From positions 130,278 to 194,277 of the forward strand of contig LUCM01008174.1 in the NCBI GenBank assembly GCA_008360955.1: a stretch of 64,000 bases of DNA. The letters run 5' to 3'. Shown here one piece after another: positions 46,921 to 58,199 of this stretch. A program made the position numbers and the translations under genes. The DNA comes from Fasciolopsis buskii (lineage: Eukaryota; Platyhelminthes; Trematoda; Plagiorchiida; Fasciolidae). The notes below the pieces were generated by a model. The model was given only the letters and a program-made list of their open reading frames with translations, was not told the origin of the DNA and did no database searches. Positions within the stretch are counted from its first letter, which is position 1, and the number at the start of each line of letters is the position of its first letter.

Positions 46921-47035
46921 ACATCGCAGATTTCTCGCCTGATTCTAGCGGGTTCGAATTTTTTCATCACAGTCAAATTCTTCAATTTGCGGCCTCTAGC
47001 TGGCAACTGCTTCCTTCCTAAGATCGATGTACACC
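46921..47035 (+). mobile_element. tRNA-derived SINE, copy C
   Basis: GGGTTCGAAT, then a catcac spacer and a body (ttgcggcctctagctggcaa followed by ctgcttccttcctaagatcgatgt) align along their length with copy A at 10795, with many substitutions. It sits in the predicted intron between the exons at 46604 and 47381. It is the most diverged of the three recognisable copies. Confidence 0.55.
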
Positions 47036-47380
47036 GTTTTTCATTAGCGAGGGAAGTAAACGACAAAAGAAGGAAAATCTGTATCCCGTATTCAAATCTG
47101 CTGCAGATGTTTAGCAAGAAATTCGTGTTCTGTGTATTGCCACTCGTTAAGAGACTACAAAACAACCGGGAGCATCATCCTAGCCAATAAAATGGACGAA
47201 TTCACTCAATCGATCAACATAGCAAGATTTCCACATGAGCACCATGAAAATTGTCTTTCTACAGTTGGTCAATTCACTCTGTCTGACAAATTTTCACTGG
47301 AAACAATTCTTCTTTGAAAACTCTGCACCATTAATACAATGTATGTGTAATAATGAACCCTGTTTAGAATTGGTTTCCAG

Positions 47381-47481
47381 GATTGCTCCATTAAAACGCC
47401 AGTTTCAGCCGCGGTTTTCGAACTGTAGGCAACGGATCATATCATGGTACAGAAAAATTGTGAACGAAGCCGCAGCGATAG
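47381..47481 (+). CDS. Second exon of the Cys/His-rich candidate gene
   Basis: The acceptor tagaattggtttccag (47380) and a GTAAAC donor (47482) bound 101 nt. They encode IAPLKRQFQPRFSNCRQRII then SWYRKIVNEAAAI. It is basic and helix-prone. The leading G completes TG of the first exon as Trp, so the protein reads CARQW-IAPLKRQF across the junction. It leaves one base; the following exon was not found. The open frame also continues past the donor to 47537. Confidence 0.45.
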
Positions 47482-47489
47482 GTAAACTG

Positions 47490-49950
47490 CAAACTATGGA
47501 ATTGGTCGAAGACCGCGGGACTGGAACCTGTGATTGATATTTGTCACACGCGGTCTACTGAACATCGTATCTTTTAAAGAGGAATAATTGGTCCGATGTG
47601 CAAGAGCAACCCGGATAAAGTGGAACCAGTGAGTGTTTTCATTTGCGAACATTTCTTACAACAGGCTAAAGGCCGAATGACATCACGACTTGTTTAGGCA
47701 TACTCTAATGAACACTTCCATTGTTATCGATGAAACTACCCGTCGTCGAAGTCTGAGTTTGAACTTTGCATAGTTAATTAGAATTTATTATTGGCAAAGG
47801 CCACAATTTTGAAGATCATCAGTTCTCTCGAGTTGGGCGCCTGAATATTTATTCGTTAGTGATGGGATTTTTTCCTCTTGGCCAGTGATATGGAGGAATT
47901 CATTTCCTTGTTCATACCAAACATTGAAATGTTTGCAATGGAACAACGAATTGAAAAAACAATTTTTTGAGGGAGAAACGAAGTTTGAGCTGGAATCGTT
48001 GTTCCTGCGAAACAAGAAAAAACTGTAGTAGTTCCGTTTGTTTTATTTAAACGGTGATTACACTGAAAACAATTTAACCAACCTTAATGTGCCGATCAAC
48101 AGTGCCAAGAGTCTGTTTGTAGTTGTTTTACAAATTATTAAAGTCAAAAACAAAAACGATGAATGTTTCAAATCGCTCATGATATGACTGTTTATTGCCG
48201 TCACCCAATGTAACCAGCTGATGGGAAAATGGTTGTTCTTCACCGCACGGTTCTTCTGTTTGGTCGAGGCCTAGTCAGTTAGAGAAAGAAATTCATTTGC
48301 AGAAAAAAAAAGACTCGAATTAAACGAACAACAACGAAATTCATGTCATACATATCTACACTGTTTAGGAAACCATCGCTGTGCGTAATGTTGTTCATAT
48401 CTGGTAACCAAAACAGTAAAATAAATGTATGGAAGTAGTGTTTGTAACGGAATTTGGAATGGCAGTCATAATGGTGCCAACAATAATACGAATAATAACA
48501 CTAGTAGTAATGTGATTAACGATGTTCATTGGAATAATTTTCAAATTACTACCTTTCTGGTTTCGTAGAACGTTGGTTTTGCCTGAGCAATACCTACTGC
48601 CATGTCCTTCTGAAGATTTCTTGTTGGATAATTAAACTGAAAACCTATCCGATAGGGAGCACGAATGGGTATTTTCCACCGTAACATTGCAACTTAAGCA
48701 GCAACCCTAGCAACGACTTCTCTGACACACTCGAAAGCGAAATACAGATTTTTGAGTGGAATGCAAAGCACCCATTATCTCCATTTTGCCGGCCCATCGG
48801 TGGAGATAAATTTCAGTCACTGTTTGGCGGAAATACAACTCATATTCCCGCATTTTTTGTCGTTCCTTTTGCTTAGTACTATAACTTTCTGATTCAGGCT
48901 TTGTCGGGAGTGAAACAACGAGCATCGTGCAACCAAGCTTCCTTCCTGTATGTGATGACACTAAGGAAACCAGAACACTAACGTTAGAAAAATAATAAAT
49001 CGGTTGCCAAATTAACAAACACACCAGACGCACTGCCTGGAAGAACTGTAACATCTTCAGCTTTTCGTAGATAAGTTTATAAAAATTGGGTTGAATTCTC
49101 CTAGCTGAAAAGCGGTTCTAATCTGAATAAACTAATATTGTTGTCACGGTGTGAACTGCCGTATACATGGTGAATTTGCTCTTCTCGTTAGGCTGGAAAA
49201 TAGTTAACAGAAAGCCCAAGATTTGCATGAACTCCAGATCTCATTAACATGATTGCTATTTTATGTATAATTATGAACGGATTATACGATAAAAGAATGA
49301 TTCTTATCAGAACACACCGGCCGGTAAACGCTCACGGTTGCAGCGAGAGTAAATCTCATTTCACGTTTAGGATAGTTCCCCATCCAGTTAGGCTTTCGTT
49401 ATTTCTATGCAGATCAATTTACTCTGAAGACCAAGATTGTACGCACTCAACTGGCCATAATAACTAAGCTCCGGAACCGACTGTGATGGGAGAAAGAAGC
49501 GAGTGAGTTTATGGTATTCGCGGACACTTAGATATGATCTGCAAGTATCAGCAGGTTTGGAATGTCTCAAAAGAAAATTCTGGATTTCATCTATTACTTT
49601 GCTTACTGGTTGATATCCGGTTCCACACGTGCGTGGTTTATATTTGCTGGTGAGTGCACTGCATGCGGGTGATATGCCAGCATGCTAAGGAAAGCGGTCG
49701 ACGCAAGGCTAGGATCATTGTAATTCTACTCAAAGGTGAATACTCCAGAGTCTAAAAGCAACTCACGAACAGTTTATGGTGATAGCGGTCACAACAACAA
49801 CAACAAACCACATATGATAACAGTTGATCAGTCACCAATTCCATTATAATTGTAAAATATGTTTCCAATCTACAGATAAAACAAGTCGGGAATTTAACAA
49901 AATTCAATGTTGCCGTCTATATCAAATCGTTTTAGGCAAGACGTAGATAA
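47490..49950. other. Non-coding stretch, probably intron
   Basis: No exon with splice signals. A (CAA)n run of five units lies at about 49793-49807. Confidence 0.4.
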
Positions 49951-49956
49951 ATCTAG

Positions 49957-50493
49957 GTGCTTGGTCATGAAACTCTCTACCTAAAAGAAACTAAGATTCC
50001 TTTGTGTCTCTCTGAACCTCTACCCTGGTCACAATCCCGTGTGAATTATTTTTCACCATCCACGAATGTTTCATATTCTCATTCAGACAGAATTTTAACA
50101 GTAATTAATGTGTCTGATCACTTCTATTTCCAAATTTTCTTTAGTCACATTTCATACCCACCTGCTCCGAAGCATCAGGTTATTCGTCCGCTGGTTTTGT
50201 CAATACGTTCCATCCCATATCCCCTTCACGGTCAGTTAGTCTAACTTATGCGCTGGGAACAAGCGGGTACCATGAGATGCAAGCGAAGTAGATTATACGG
50301 AAACATTCCGCGGTCAGTGGGCTATACAGTGATTTGGAAAAAACAGCCACGCTTGGTGTGCGTGTGTGTGGTCTCGATTGTAGTTGTACAAAGGCTGATT
50401 TTAACAAAGGAAAATCCGTTCCAAGCTCTTCTTAAGGCTTCAACAAAACTCCAGCCGTACAGAATTCGCACACAATTAGGTCTTCGTGACTAA
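49957..50493 (+). other. Two adjacent weak open frames
   Basis: Frame 49957-50244 (CLSEPLPWSQSRVNYFSPST) ends just before frame 50248-50493 (LTKENPFQALLKASTKLQPY). A good acceptor (ccaaattttctttag) lies inside the first. They could be coding exons but phases and donors are unresolved. Confidence 0.22.
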
Positions 50494-50499
50494 TGGTGA

Positions 50500-52730
50500 T
50501 CAGTACATGTCAGCTGGGTGTGAACCTTAGAAGATTTAGCCAATGAAATCGATATTTTCTCGCGGAAATATTGAATTCCACTCGGTTTTAAATATCCAGG
50601 AATATGAATAATCAGTTGCCAAAGTTTTCGACGGTTTCCGTACTTGGTATTGCTGATTGTTTAATCATCGTCACTTTTCAACACAGGTATTTTGGCGCTT
50701 GAATCTCTGCATGCAATCGGTCTCTTCTTCATCCCGTATCCTTTCAACAGTCACGTGGTCTCCTCTAGAAATCTTACAAATGTAAAACACAAAACTAAGG
50801 AAATAAGAGATTAGTATAAATGCTGTCATCCTTGAAATGTATACCGAATGCAACCAGTTGGCTCTCCAGAAAAGGTTGTTCTTTTTTTATCAGTTCACTT
50901 TTATGTGAACAAGTAATGCACAGTCCAGTGGAGCTCATTGCGAAGTTGTAGTCCGATTTTTACATTGCCAGATTATGTGATCGCAAGAAACCGATTCAGA
51001 AACTCCAACTGTTTAGTTTTTTAGTACCGGAACAGATAATCGTTCTGTAAGCAGTTTGTCCGCACCTCATTTGTTTCACAACAAAACAACCCATTTCGAA
51101 CTGGCAGAAACCGTGTCAGTTACTCTAATTGCCTGCCAGACACATGGATTTCTCAACCTTCTGCCATTTCGAAACAAAAATAAATAAATAGCGGTAAGAA
51201 CGATAAAATTAGACTCATACCAGGGCAGTGAACAAAACGGCTTAATGAATGCTTTCACATGAAAAGTCATTTCGAGAGTAACCATGGTTTTGTCTCAACC
51301 TGTGCCGGTTAGTTTAGAAACTTGCTTTCTTTTGGTCTCAGCTAATCAAGAAGTACTTATTAGGTAGCAAAATCTGGTTATTAAAGATAAACCTCGTTGT
51401 TGGTCAAGAATTTCGTTCTGACTATTTTAATTCTCTAAACACAAGCGCTCCTTCGTCACTGTCAATCAGCAGTATTGTTTACTTGAGGGCGGATGAATAA
51501 CAAAGAAGAACGTACCAAATAAAGGTAACTAGTAAAACTAAAGCAGATTTCTAAAAGTTGTGAATAAAGCAAACTCACTGAATGGGGATTCGACTAAAGC
51601 CAGCGAAAAAATCGGTAAACGATTTGGACTGTGCACTGAACGCGAATAGGACCGAAGTTTGAACCAGGGCGTGATGGTTGGATTTTTACCTGGATTCCAT
51701 TTCAGCACTACTTAAATTTTGTAATTAAACGAAGCCATAGGGAGGAATAAAATTCTAAACTCATAGGTACACGTTTAGAAAAATTACAACAAGTATTGTC
51801 ATTTTTTCTAACCTCAGAAATCAAAAAATAGTAACCAGTGTCCAAAGCCTAATCAAGCAGAGTAGACTTGCTGTTTCCGTGACATCACATTGGGTTTACA
51901 TCACAGTCAACAGACATCAGATTCACTGTTCAAGACGACAATAGTTATAAAACCATGAAGTATTGGACACGGACTAAAGAAGCAATTCTGCGGCAAAATA
52001 ACTTCGAAAATCACTTATCTCATCGCTGAGCATGGCTCACTGTTAGCAAATTTTAAGTAGATTCGGAGTGCAAACGAGTATTTTATGAGATATGATTTCA
52101 CGCTTACGGATTCTGTAGCATTACAGGCTCTAACAATAAGGAATGTCCGCTAAGGTTGTCTGAGGAAAGATGTGATGACTAAGTGCTTAATGTTTTTGAC
52201 TACTTGGCAAACTGAGCAGAGTGGGTAGGTAAAACAAAGTAAAACAAAGTAAAACAAAGATTATGGAATTGTCGGGTCATGTTGCATCAGTACCGAACTG
52301 TTTACTTTCTTTTGCCAATTTCACTACCCAGTGTTTTGGCAAAATAAAGTTCTCCGCTAGAAAAATTCCTAATAAAAATTATATCCAACTGGCGATCTTT
52401 CATTCAGTATTCGCAAATCATAAATTGTAATATTCAGATCAACTTTATTGGAGCGCTAAAAAAGCCAACATTGTCTCCGTGACACGGATGCAACGCACAT
52501 AATTCTCAATATTATCACCAGGCACAAACTATGGTTTGTTGCGTAAAAACGTGGTTGGCTCTTTCACGACACAACCTGACCAGCACATCAAAGATTTCGT
52601 AATATTAGTACTTACCTCGTACTAGGTGAACTCCTTGAAGTGTAACACGGTGTTATTCTATAGTAGTTATTCTATAGTAATTTTAATTTCGAACGGCACA
52701 AACATTATCGGCATATGACAAATAACTTCA
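50500..52730. other. Non-coding stretch
   Basis: A minus-strand segment at about 51195-51300 (containing attaagccgttttgttcact) is weakly similar to plus-strand 58640-58700, perhaps an old dispersed repeat. A decamer repeat lies at 52229-52259. Confidence 0.35.
52229..52259 (+). repeat. Three tandem copies of GTAAAACAAA
   Basis: Perfect 10-bp unit repeated three times. Confidence 0.95.
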
Positions 52731-52759
52731 TTTGCCTAATTAAATACAGTTTCTATGGT

Positions 52760-53190
52760 GTTTTTGTCCGATGTCACATCGGATATAAGGCTGCATTTCC
52801 GTTTTTGCCGGGTGTTACTCCGAGTTTGACCTATTGTCCCCGCACCCCATCGCAATAGACCATTGCCCACGGGTAGAGTCGGTAAACGGAATTTTATTGT
52901 TACGCTCCGCGTCACAATATTTGCCCACAGTAGATCACCAACTTCCTCTATTGGTATGTGGTCTGCTGGACCACTCTAACACTCGCCCGGTCTGGTGACC
53001 AAAGTATTTGACTCATAACCATTCAACTGACGGTTCCAGTCTCCGTTGAGATGCAGTGACCTATATTTGTTGTTAACCCATGATGTAGACAGCTGATTTA
53101 AAAGGTGGGAATTTATGGTGAATAGTCCAAGAAACTGACTGAATTTTCCGTTACTATCAGTGAGAAACACAATGACTGGCAATAGTAATA
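52760..53190 (-). repeat. Possible dispersed repeat with a minus-strand open frame
   Basis: A GC-richer block carries a minus-strand frame at 52976-53182 (YRSLHLNGDWNRQLNGYESN then TLVTRPGEC). The block style (gcccggtctggtgaccaaag) recalls fluke repeats I have seen, but no second full copy is present. Coding cannot be excluded. Confidence 0.25.
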
Positions 53191-53680
53191 ATTTAAACCA
53201 ACATCTCCCTTAAGATTATCGCTGCAAACTGTGTCCCTTTGCGTGTTTCTGCTGCTTCTCTCTAAGCTCACAATGTGCTCTAATTGAATAAAAAACGGAA
53301 ACTAATATTCTTTGCAGTTTTTGTCACAAAAGAAATACCGTGACCATTGAACATTAGCATCACCCTAAGTAACAGGAAATTTCTTGTTCGGTAAAAACGG
53401 GTGGCCATGCTTCTTATTTGGTGAGTGGTGACCAGAGTATTTTTTCACCAGGTGGAACCGATAAGTCGATCACCACATCAACCAAAAATTGTTCACAGCA
53501 CCTGTTTTCCCTTATTGGTTGAATGTTGTGGTAAACAAACACGCATTTTTCGTTGTAAATTACTTATGGCCATGTGAGGTGTGTTTAACAATTACGTGAT
53601 TGTATAGTGAAACATATCTGCAAAATACTGATAACAATAATCTTCCTGGTGTTCCGATCGCTGACATCGACGTTTAAATC
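53190..53680. other. Non-coding stretch
   Basis: Nothing supported. A weak echo of the preceding block (gtgaccagagtatttt) occurs at 53425. Confidence 0.35.
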
Positions 53681-53684
53681 GCAG

Positions 53685-53882
53685 ATGTTTGCACGGATGA
53701 CGTCGTCAGTGAAAATTGCGCGATTGTTGGAGTTCTTTATGGTATTGGCATTGGCTCTGACCTTGAACCTCTTTCAACAGTTGCGCCCATGCAGTGACGA
53801 TGTCATCTCCACTGATAATGAAACGTCTGCGATTCAAGCTCCCAGATCAGGACTCGAAATACCAGGAAAATCAAGTACCTAA
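53685..53882 (+). CDS. Small candidate secreted or single-pass protein
   Basis: ATG 53685 follows an acceptor-like aaatcgcag. The 65-codon frame begins MFARMTSSVKIARLLEFFMV, continues LALALTLNLFQQLRPCSDDV and ends with ETSAIQAPRSGLEIPGK..ST before TAA. Basic N-terminus, 15-18 hydrophobic residues and a polar Cys/Asp turn have the layout of a signal peptide. The remainder is short and acidic or neutral. It may be a complete small secreted protein or the first exon of a larger one. No family is recognised. Confidence 0.38.
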   Translation: MFARMTSSVKIARLLEFFMVLALALTLNLFQQLRPCSDDVISTDNETSAIQAPRSGLEIPGKSST

Positions 53883-53889
53883 GCAACAA

Positions 53890-54650
53890 CCGACATAAAT
53901 TTTCGAATCCACTGGAACCGGCGACAATGATCATCTATCTCCAATTTAGTCCTCGCTCTGCAATTGTACAGTGCGCAGTGGGAAAATAAGTCCACCTAAA
54001 TATTAGGTTCCATAGTAGATGCATTTTTTAGTCAGAGAAGCACAAGTAACTAAAGTTGCCGATTTTAGGAGACTGAAAATACGATCGTTGGAGACGATTA
54101 TTACATTAAATGAGTCAGACTGCTAGGCCAGAGGAGGAAATTCACCTGAGAGCCTTTTGAAATAATTATCGTTGAACTAACCAACACGGAAACTGCCTGG
54201 GTTCAAAGGGTTTTGCCTACCATCTGAATAGTTCTGGTTTCCTGTTATTTACGTTTGATGGTCATGGATTGTTGAAACTGTCGGAATAACCTGAGGTCCA
54301 AATTTTGGTCCCATGTCTCCCCCGTTGTAGCATTTGCAGAATATTTGACTAGCTGCTCGTTCCACATGATGATTCTAGGCCTCTGCCCAATTGCTTCGGC
54401 TAAGGGAAAGCCTGTTTATGAATAATCATCAACAACAGATTAAACGTATTAAGTATATTTCTAGAATAAGCTAGGTCGAAAAATAACAATCAAATAAAAA
54501 TAAACTATCCCTGTGGAAAAATGTCTATAAGGCAGACTATTCCGTCCAAATGGTTTGCATTCTGCCTATCTGTCCTTCCCACACGGTGGCAACTGGCGAT
54601 GGGCGAGTGCTTAAGATCAACCATTTCAATAGTAGGAGATAGAATGTTTT
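53890..54650. other. Non-coding stretch
   Basis: No supported feature before the fold-back element. Confidence 0.45.
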
Positions 54651-54656
54651 GATCAA

Positions 54657-55062
54657 ATAATTCACCATGTGATATGATCGCTCAATTGAGCATAAAGAAA
54701 CCATGGAAGCATTGTACAGCTGTTTGATCCTTGTTTGGAATGATCAGAAGTGCATATGCACCGCGCCCGATCTGGGACGCGAACCCGAACAAGGACGAAC
54801 GATTGTGAGTCGAACGCCTTAGCCATTAGGCTACCGGGCAGGCTGTGAACGGTTTGTTCAACTTCACCACATGATCATCTTGCACATATCCGTCACTGAT
54901 TTGCACGGCCACTGGCCTCTAGCTGATAGCGACTGAACCCCACTGATAGAGGACTTCTCTGCAGTTAGCCTAAGATGATTCCCAACAAGGATGAAACAGC
55001 TGTACAGTGCTTCCATGGTTTCTTTACGGTGAGTTGAGAGATGACATCACACGGTGAATTAT
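54657..55062. mobile_element. Fold-back (MITE-like) element with long inverted arms
   Basis: The left arm (54657-54745) and the reverse complement of the right arm (54974-55062) align over about 88 nt with roughly 85% identity by eye. Shared blocks include aaagaaaccatggaagca and tgtacagctgttt. The arms flank about 230 nt of unique DNA that contains a tRNA-like sequence. No transposase is present, so it would be non-autonomous. A solo arm lies at 9401-9503. Target-site duplications could not be defined. Confidence 0.75.
54764..54840 (-). pseudogene. tRNA-Val(CAC)-like pseudogene inside the fold-back element
   Basis: A 77-nt minus-strand sequence folds as a tRNA. The acceptor stem TGCCCGG/TCGGGCG has two wobbles; the D arm is TAGCCTAATGGCTAAGGC. 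The anticodon loop CTCACAA reads CAC (valine), and the T region GGTTCGCGTCC contains a B box. Defects: only three solid pairs in the anticodon and T stems, a too-long variable loop, one extra base before the acceptor strand, and no CCA needed or present. It most likely derives from a tRNA-related SINE rather than being a working tRNA. Confidence 0.6.
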
Positions 55063-55069
55063 CAACCAT

Positions 55070-56270
55070 TTCGTCAAGTGCTGGCTGAAAACTTCAAACT
55101 CTGACAACGAGTTGCGAGTAAGCTGTCAAAGAAAATCTTTTGCTAGCAGTAGGATCAGTTACAAACTTCTGCAAGGTTGTTATTTCACGATGGATGAATG
55201 CAGCAATCAGAATGTTTCCAACAACAACAAACTGAGCTCGTGGAGCGGGCATTAAGCTTACAGACCAATTCGGGGTTTGATGACTGAAGTTGTCTTCCAC
55301 CAGATTGGTCTAGGCTAGTGACCATGGTCGGATTCGAATAGCACATCTCCAATTGAATCGTTTTCCCCCACCGATTATCACTCGTTGGCCAATATTAAAT
55401 AGGGGCGAAGATACAACTTTCCAAGCTACTTGCAGGTTGGCATTGAAATTGTTGATGAGTTCATTTATGAACTGTTCGGTGATTCAGGGGAAGTTTTCCG
55501 TTTGTTAGGTATGGCTAACAGTGAGAAAAGTGGTAACTGGAAGGGAGGTTACCGCGATGGCATGCGTGACGAGTAGCGATAATCATGAAATCGGTCGCAT
55601 GCTTTTGGCTGGATATTTTTTCTCTTCTTAAGTTATGTTACCTAGATGTTTGTAATTTATTATCAATCACCAATTAGTAAATTGAATATATGAGAAGTGA
55701 GAACGCTGGAAAATGCGAGTTGCCCAATTCTTTAGTCGTCATTTCGAGGAGGGTAAGATACATCCAGCATGAAACTGGATAATAAGATGGACTGCTTTGT
55801 TCAAAAGAATATCCCTCTAAACCCACCCTCATGGAAGGGATTACTTTTTCTCAAACTTAACAATCAAACAGATTGACATGTAAAATGAAAGAACAATTTA
55901 GTCGGCTTTGTGATCAATAGTAGCATTAAAATATACCTCATCTCCGTTCTACATTGAACCATCGTCATAACAATCATTCTCACAGAAAAAATAAAAGACA
56001 GTACAGAACATTTTGCCAGCCCTGGTAACCCAGACACGAACTCATTTTATCCATAGAATGACGTAACTCACCTGCTCGATTCATCTCGTTGGCTTTATTC
56101 AACCGGAAATAGCATGGTTTATTTCCCTGGGCGTGTGATGATTCCTACATTATCTCTCGCATTCATCTAAGCATGTGTGTGTATTTGTGATGGTCACAAC
56201 AATGAGCTAACCACCTGTTACCGTCCCGAGAAAATTGATCATTGCATGTCAACGACCAAGCAGGAAACAG
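55070..56270. other. Non-coding stretch
   Basis: No supported feature. Confidence 0.45.
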
Positions 56271-56276
56271 GCAGTT

Positions 56277-56522
56277 TCACTGATCCACAAACTGCTGTCT
56301 CCTGGCCGCGGTAAACGACAGGCCTGTTGTCTGCGTATCGTGTGCAGTGAATACAATCGGTTGGAGTACCAAATGTGGACAATGCTTTACTGCTTGACGA
56401 GGTCCAATTAGAGTGAGATTCAGCTGTGATGGCAGATCACCGGACCCCGTTTTGATGAACACTATTGGGTTACTAACATTCGCCGTACCAACAACAACAT
56501 CGTTACCACTACCGCCACACAA
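56277..56522 (-). CDS. Candidate terminal coding exon, unrecognised
   Basis: A minus-strand frame open to TGA 56277-56279 encodes NVSNPIVFIKTGSGDLPSQL, NLTLIGPRQAVKHCPHLVLQ and PIVFTAHDTQTTGLSFTAAR. It is strongly protein-like with a beta-rich pattern. Upstream boundary and acceptor are not clear. A plus-strand frame (56413-56619) is open over the same DNA. No family recognised. Confidence 0.33.
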   Translation of the reverse strand: MCGGSGNDVVVGTANVSNPIVFIKTGSGDLPSQLNLTLIGPRQAVKHCPHLVLQPIVFTAHDTQTTGLSFTAARRQQFVDQ

Positions 56523-56629
56523 TCATCAACAATGGTGCTCTACACTGATAGTCATCTGTTCAGGTTTAGCAGCATTTCAAATGAAGACAACGGTCGGTCA
56601 CCATCTCCCTTTTTCATGAAATCCAAGTT

Positions 56630-57900
56630 CTAATAGCAAGTATGTCTAGACAGGAAAAGAATATTGTTCCCAAGCCTATTCAAACAAGCGAGTGTATCTC
56701 ATATTTCTTGGCCACTTTACTTGTCACCCCTTTAAAACTAAGGCAAACGAGACGAAGCGTGATAATGAATGCGGATGGAGGTGCAATTACACACTAGAAC
56801 ACTATTCAGTTTCTCAATTCATCGGTGCGTTTGCCTGTGTGAATATGGTTGATTAATCGAACATCCTGTCCTGTAATGAGGTTCCACCGATTCTAACACA
56901 CCAAAGCACTGAAATGTGCATTTTGCAACTAAACAGAAGGTGCCTTTCACAGTAGGGGAAAAACGCCAGCCACACGTACAGTTAGAACAGTTACAATGAA
57001 ACTCTTGCAGGAACAGATTTGACGATATTCTTTCACCAGCTGAAAAAAATAGATTATCCTTTCAGTCGTAAACAAACTCCCAGCCGGCCAGACTTGTCAC
57101 TGGGGAACTGGCTTATTCCAATACTACAGTTTCTCCAAGGCCTGGAAGTTCACATGAAAACGTAGTAGAGGACACAACCTTCAAATCTCCAAGCGCTTAT
57201 CTGATCTTCGTCTTCAGTCAAATCCTAACGTGAAAAGAACTTGTAAGCTGAATAAAAATGATATTTGACTAGTCGCGTTGAATACTTAGTGGACAAAGAC
57301 CACTTGTTGATAAGACTTTAACAACGGTTTGTATCGCTTTCAGCTTACTGCTAACAAGCAGCACAGTTTATAAAGTGAATGTCTAGTGAATGTGTGACTA
57401 AGTTTCTTACCGTTTACGGTCTTGATTTCCTGTCCGATGACTGTAGTAAGGACGTTATAGATTATGCTCCTTAAAGTTGACTGCCGGTTCTGTGATAACG
57501 GATAACCACTTCATTAAGAAACAGTTACTGGAAAGCTGCATATAACCTCAAATATGGTGGACGTGTATTCTTTGGTAAGGTCGATATGACCGCATTGAAT
57601 TGGTCTATAGATAGTCATTCAGGAATGATATATAGTACTGAAGAAATCAGAAATAAGGTCAAGATTCGGGAGTTACGGTGAACGGAACGTCTACCTCCAT
57701 TTTCTGGATTCCAGAATTAGGCCACGCCAACCAGGATAAAGTTGGCCATCTTCCACCGGTGGTCTGACATTTATCTTACTCGAGTACCTCAGAAATCTTT
57801 AACTAATCTTGGTCAATTCAGTTAGCATATGTACGCCAGACTCTAAAGCTGTAAACTAATTGGATTGTGAGGAGGTGAGTAAACAGATTCCGGGTAAATT
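56630..57900. other. Non-coding stretch
   Basis: No supported feature. Confidence 0.45.
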
Positions 57901-57916
57901 TATTTATTGCAAATAG

Positions 57917-58195
57917 TTGCCAAAGTGTAAAATTCCGCCCGAGTGGCTTGGTTTCCCGGAAAATCAGACTGAGGGTTTCGGACCACACACGCATCGTTCC
58001 AACATTACTAACAATTTCACTAACACTACTTCAAACTCATTAGCTGTCACTTCTTTCCGTCTCTCAAGTTTTCCAAAATACATACGTTTATCTGGTTCGC
58101 AACTGGGATTTGATCATTTAGCGGTTAGTTTCTTGTCCGGAATTCCACCTCCTGTCTACTACCTACAAATACTTCTTCAAGCCAGATTTAAGTAG
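57917..58195 (+). CDS. Candidate exon or fragment, unrecognised
   Basis: A 92-codon frame encodes KCKIPPEWLGFPENQTEGFG, three Asn-X-Ser/Thr glycosylation-like sites (NITNNFTNTTSN) and YIRLSGSQLGFDHLAVSFLS, ending at TAA-type stop 58193-58195. The glycosylation-site cluster suggests an extracellular segment if real. No clear splice sites; family unknown. Confidence 0.28.
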   Translation: MPKCKIPPEWLGFPENQTEGFGPHTHRSNITNNFTNTTSNSLAVTSFRLSSFPKYIRLSGSQLGFDHLAVSFLSGIPPPVYYLQILLQARFK

Positions 58196-58199
58196 CACG

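Noticed and set aside
54764..54840. A working tRNA-Val gene
   Set aside because: Anticodon and T stems hold only about three solid pairs each, the variable loop is too long and an extra base sits before the acceptor strand. Called a pseudogene or SINE-type sequence instead.
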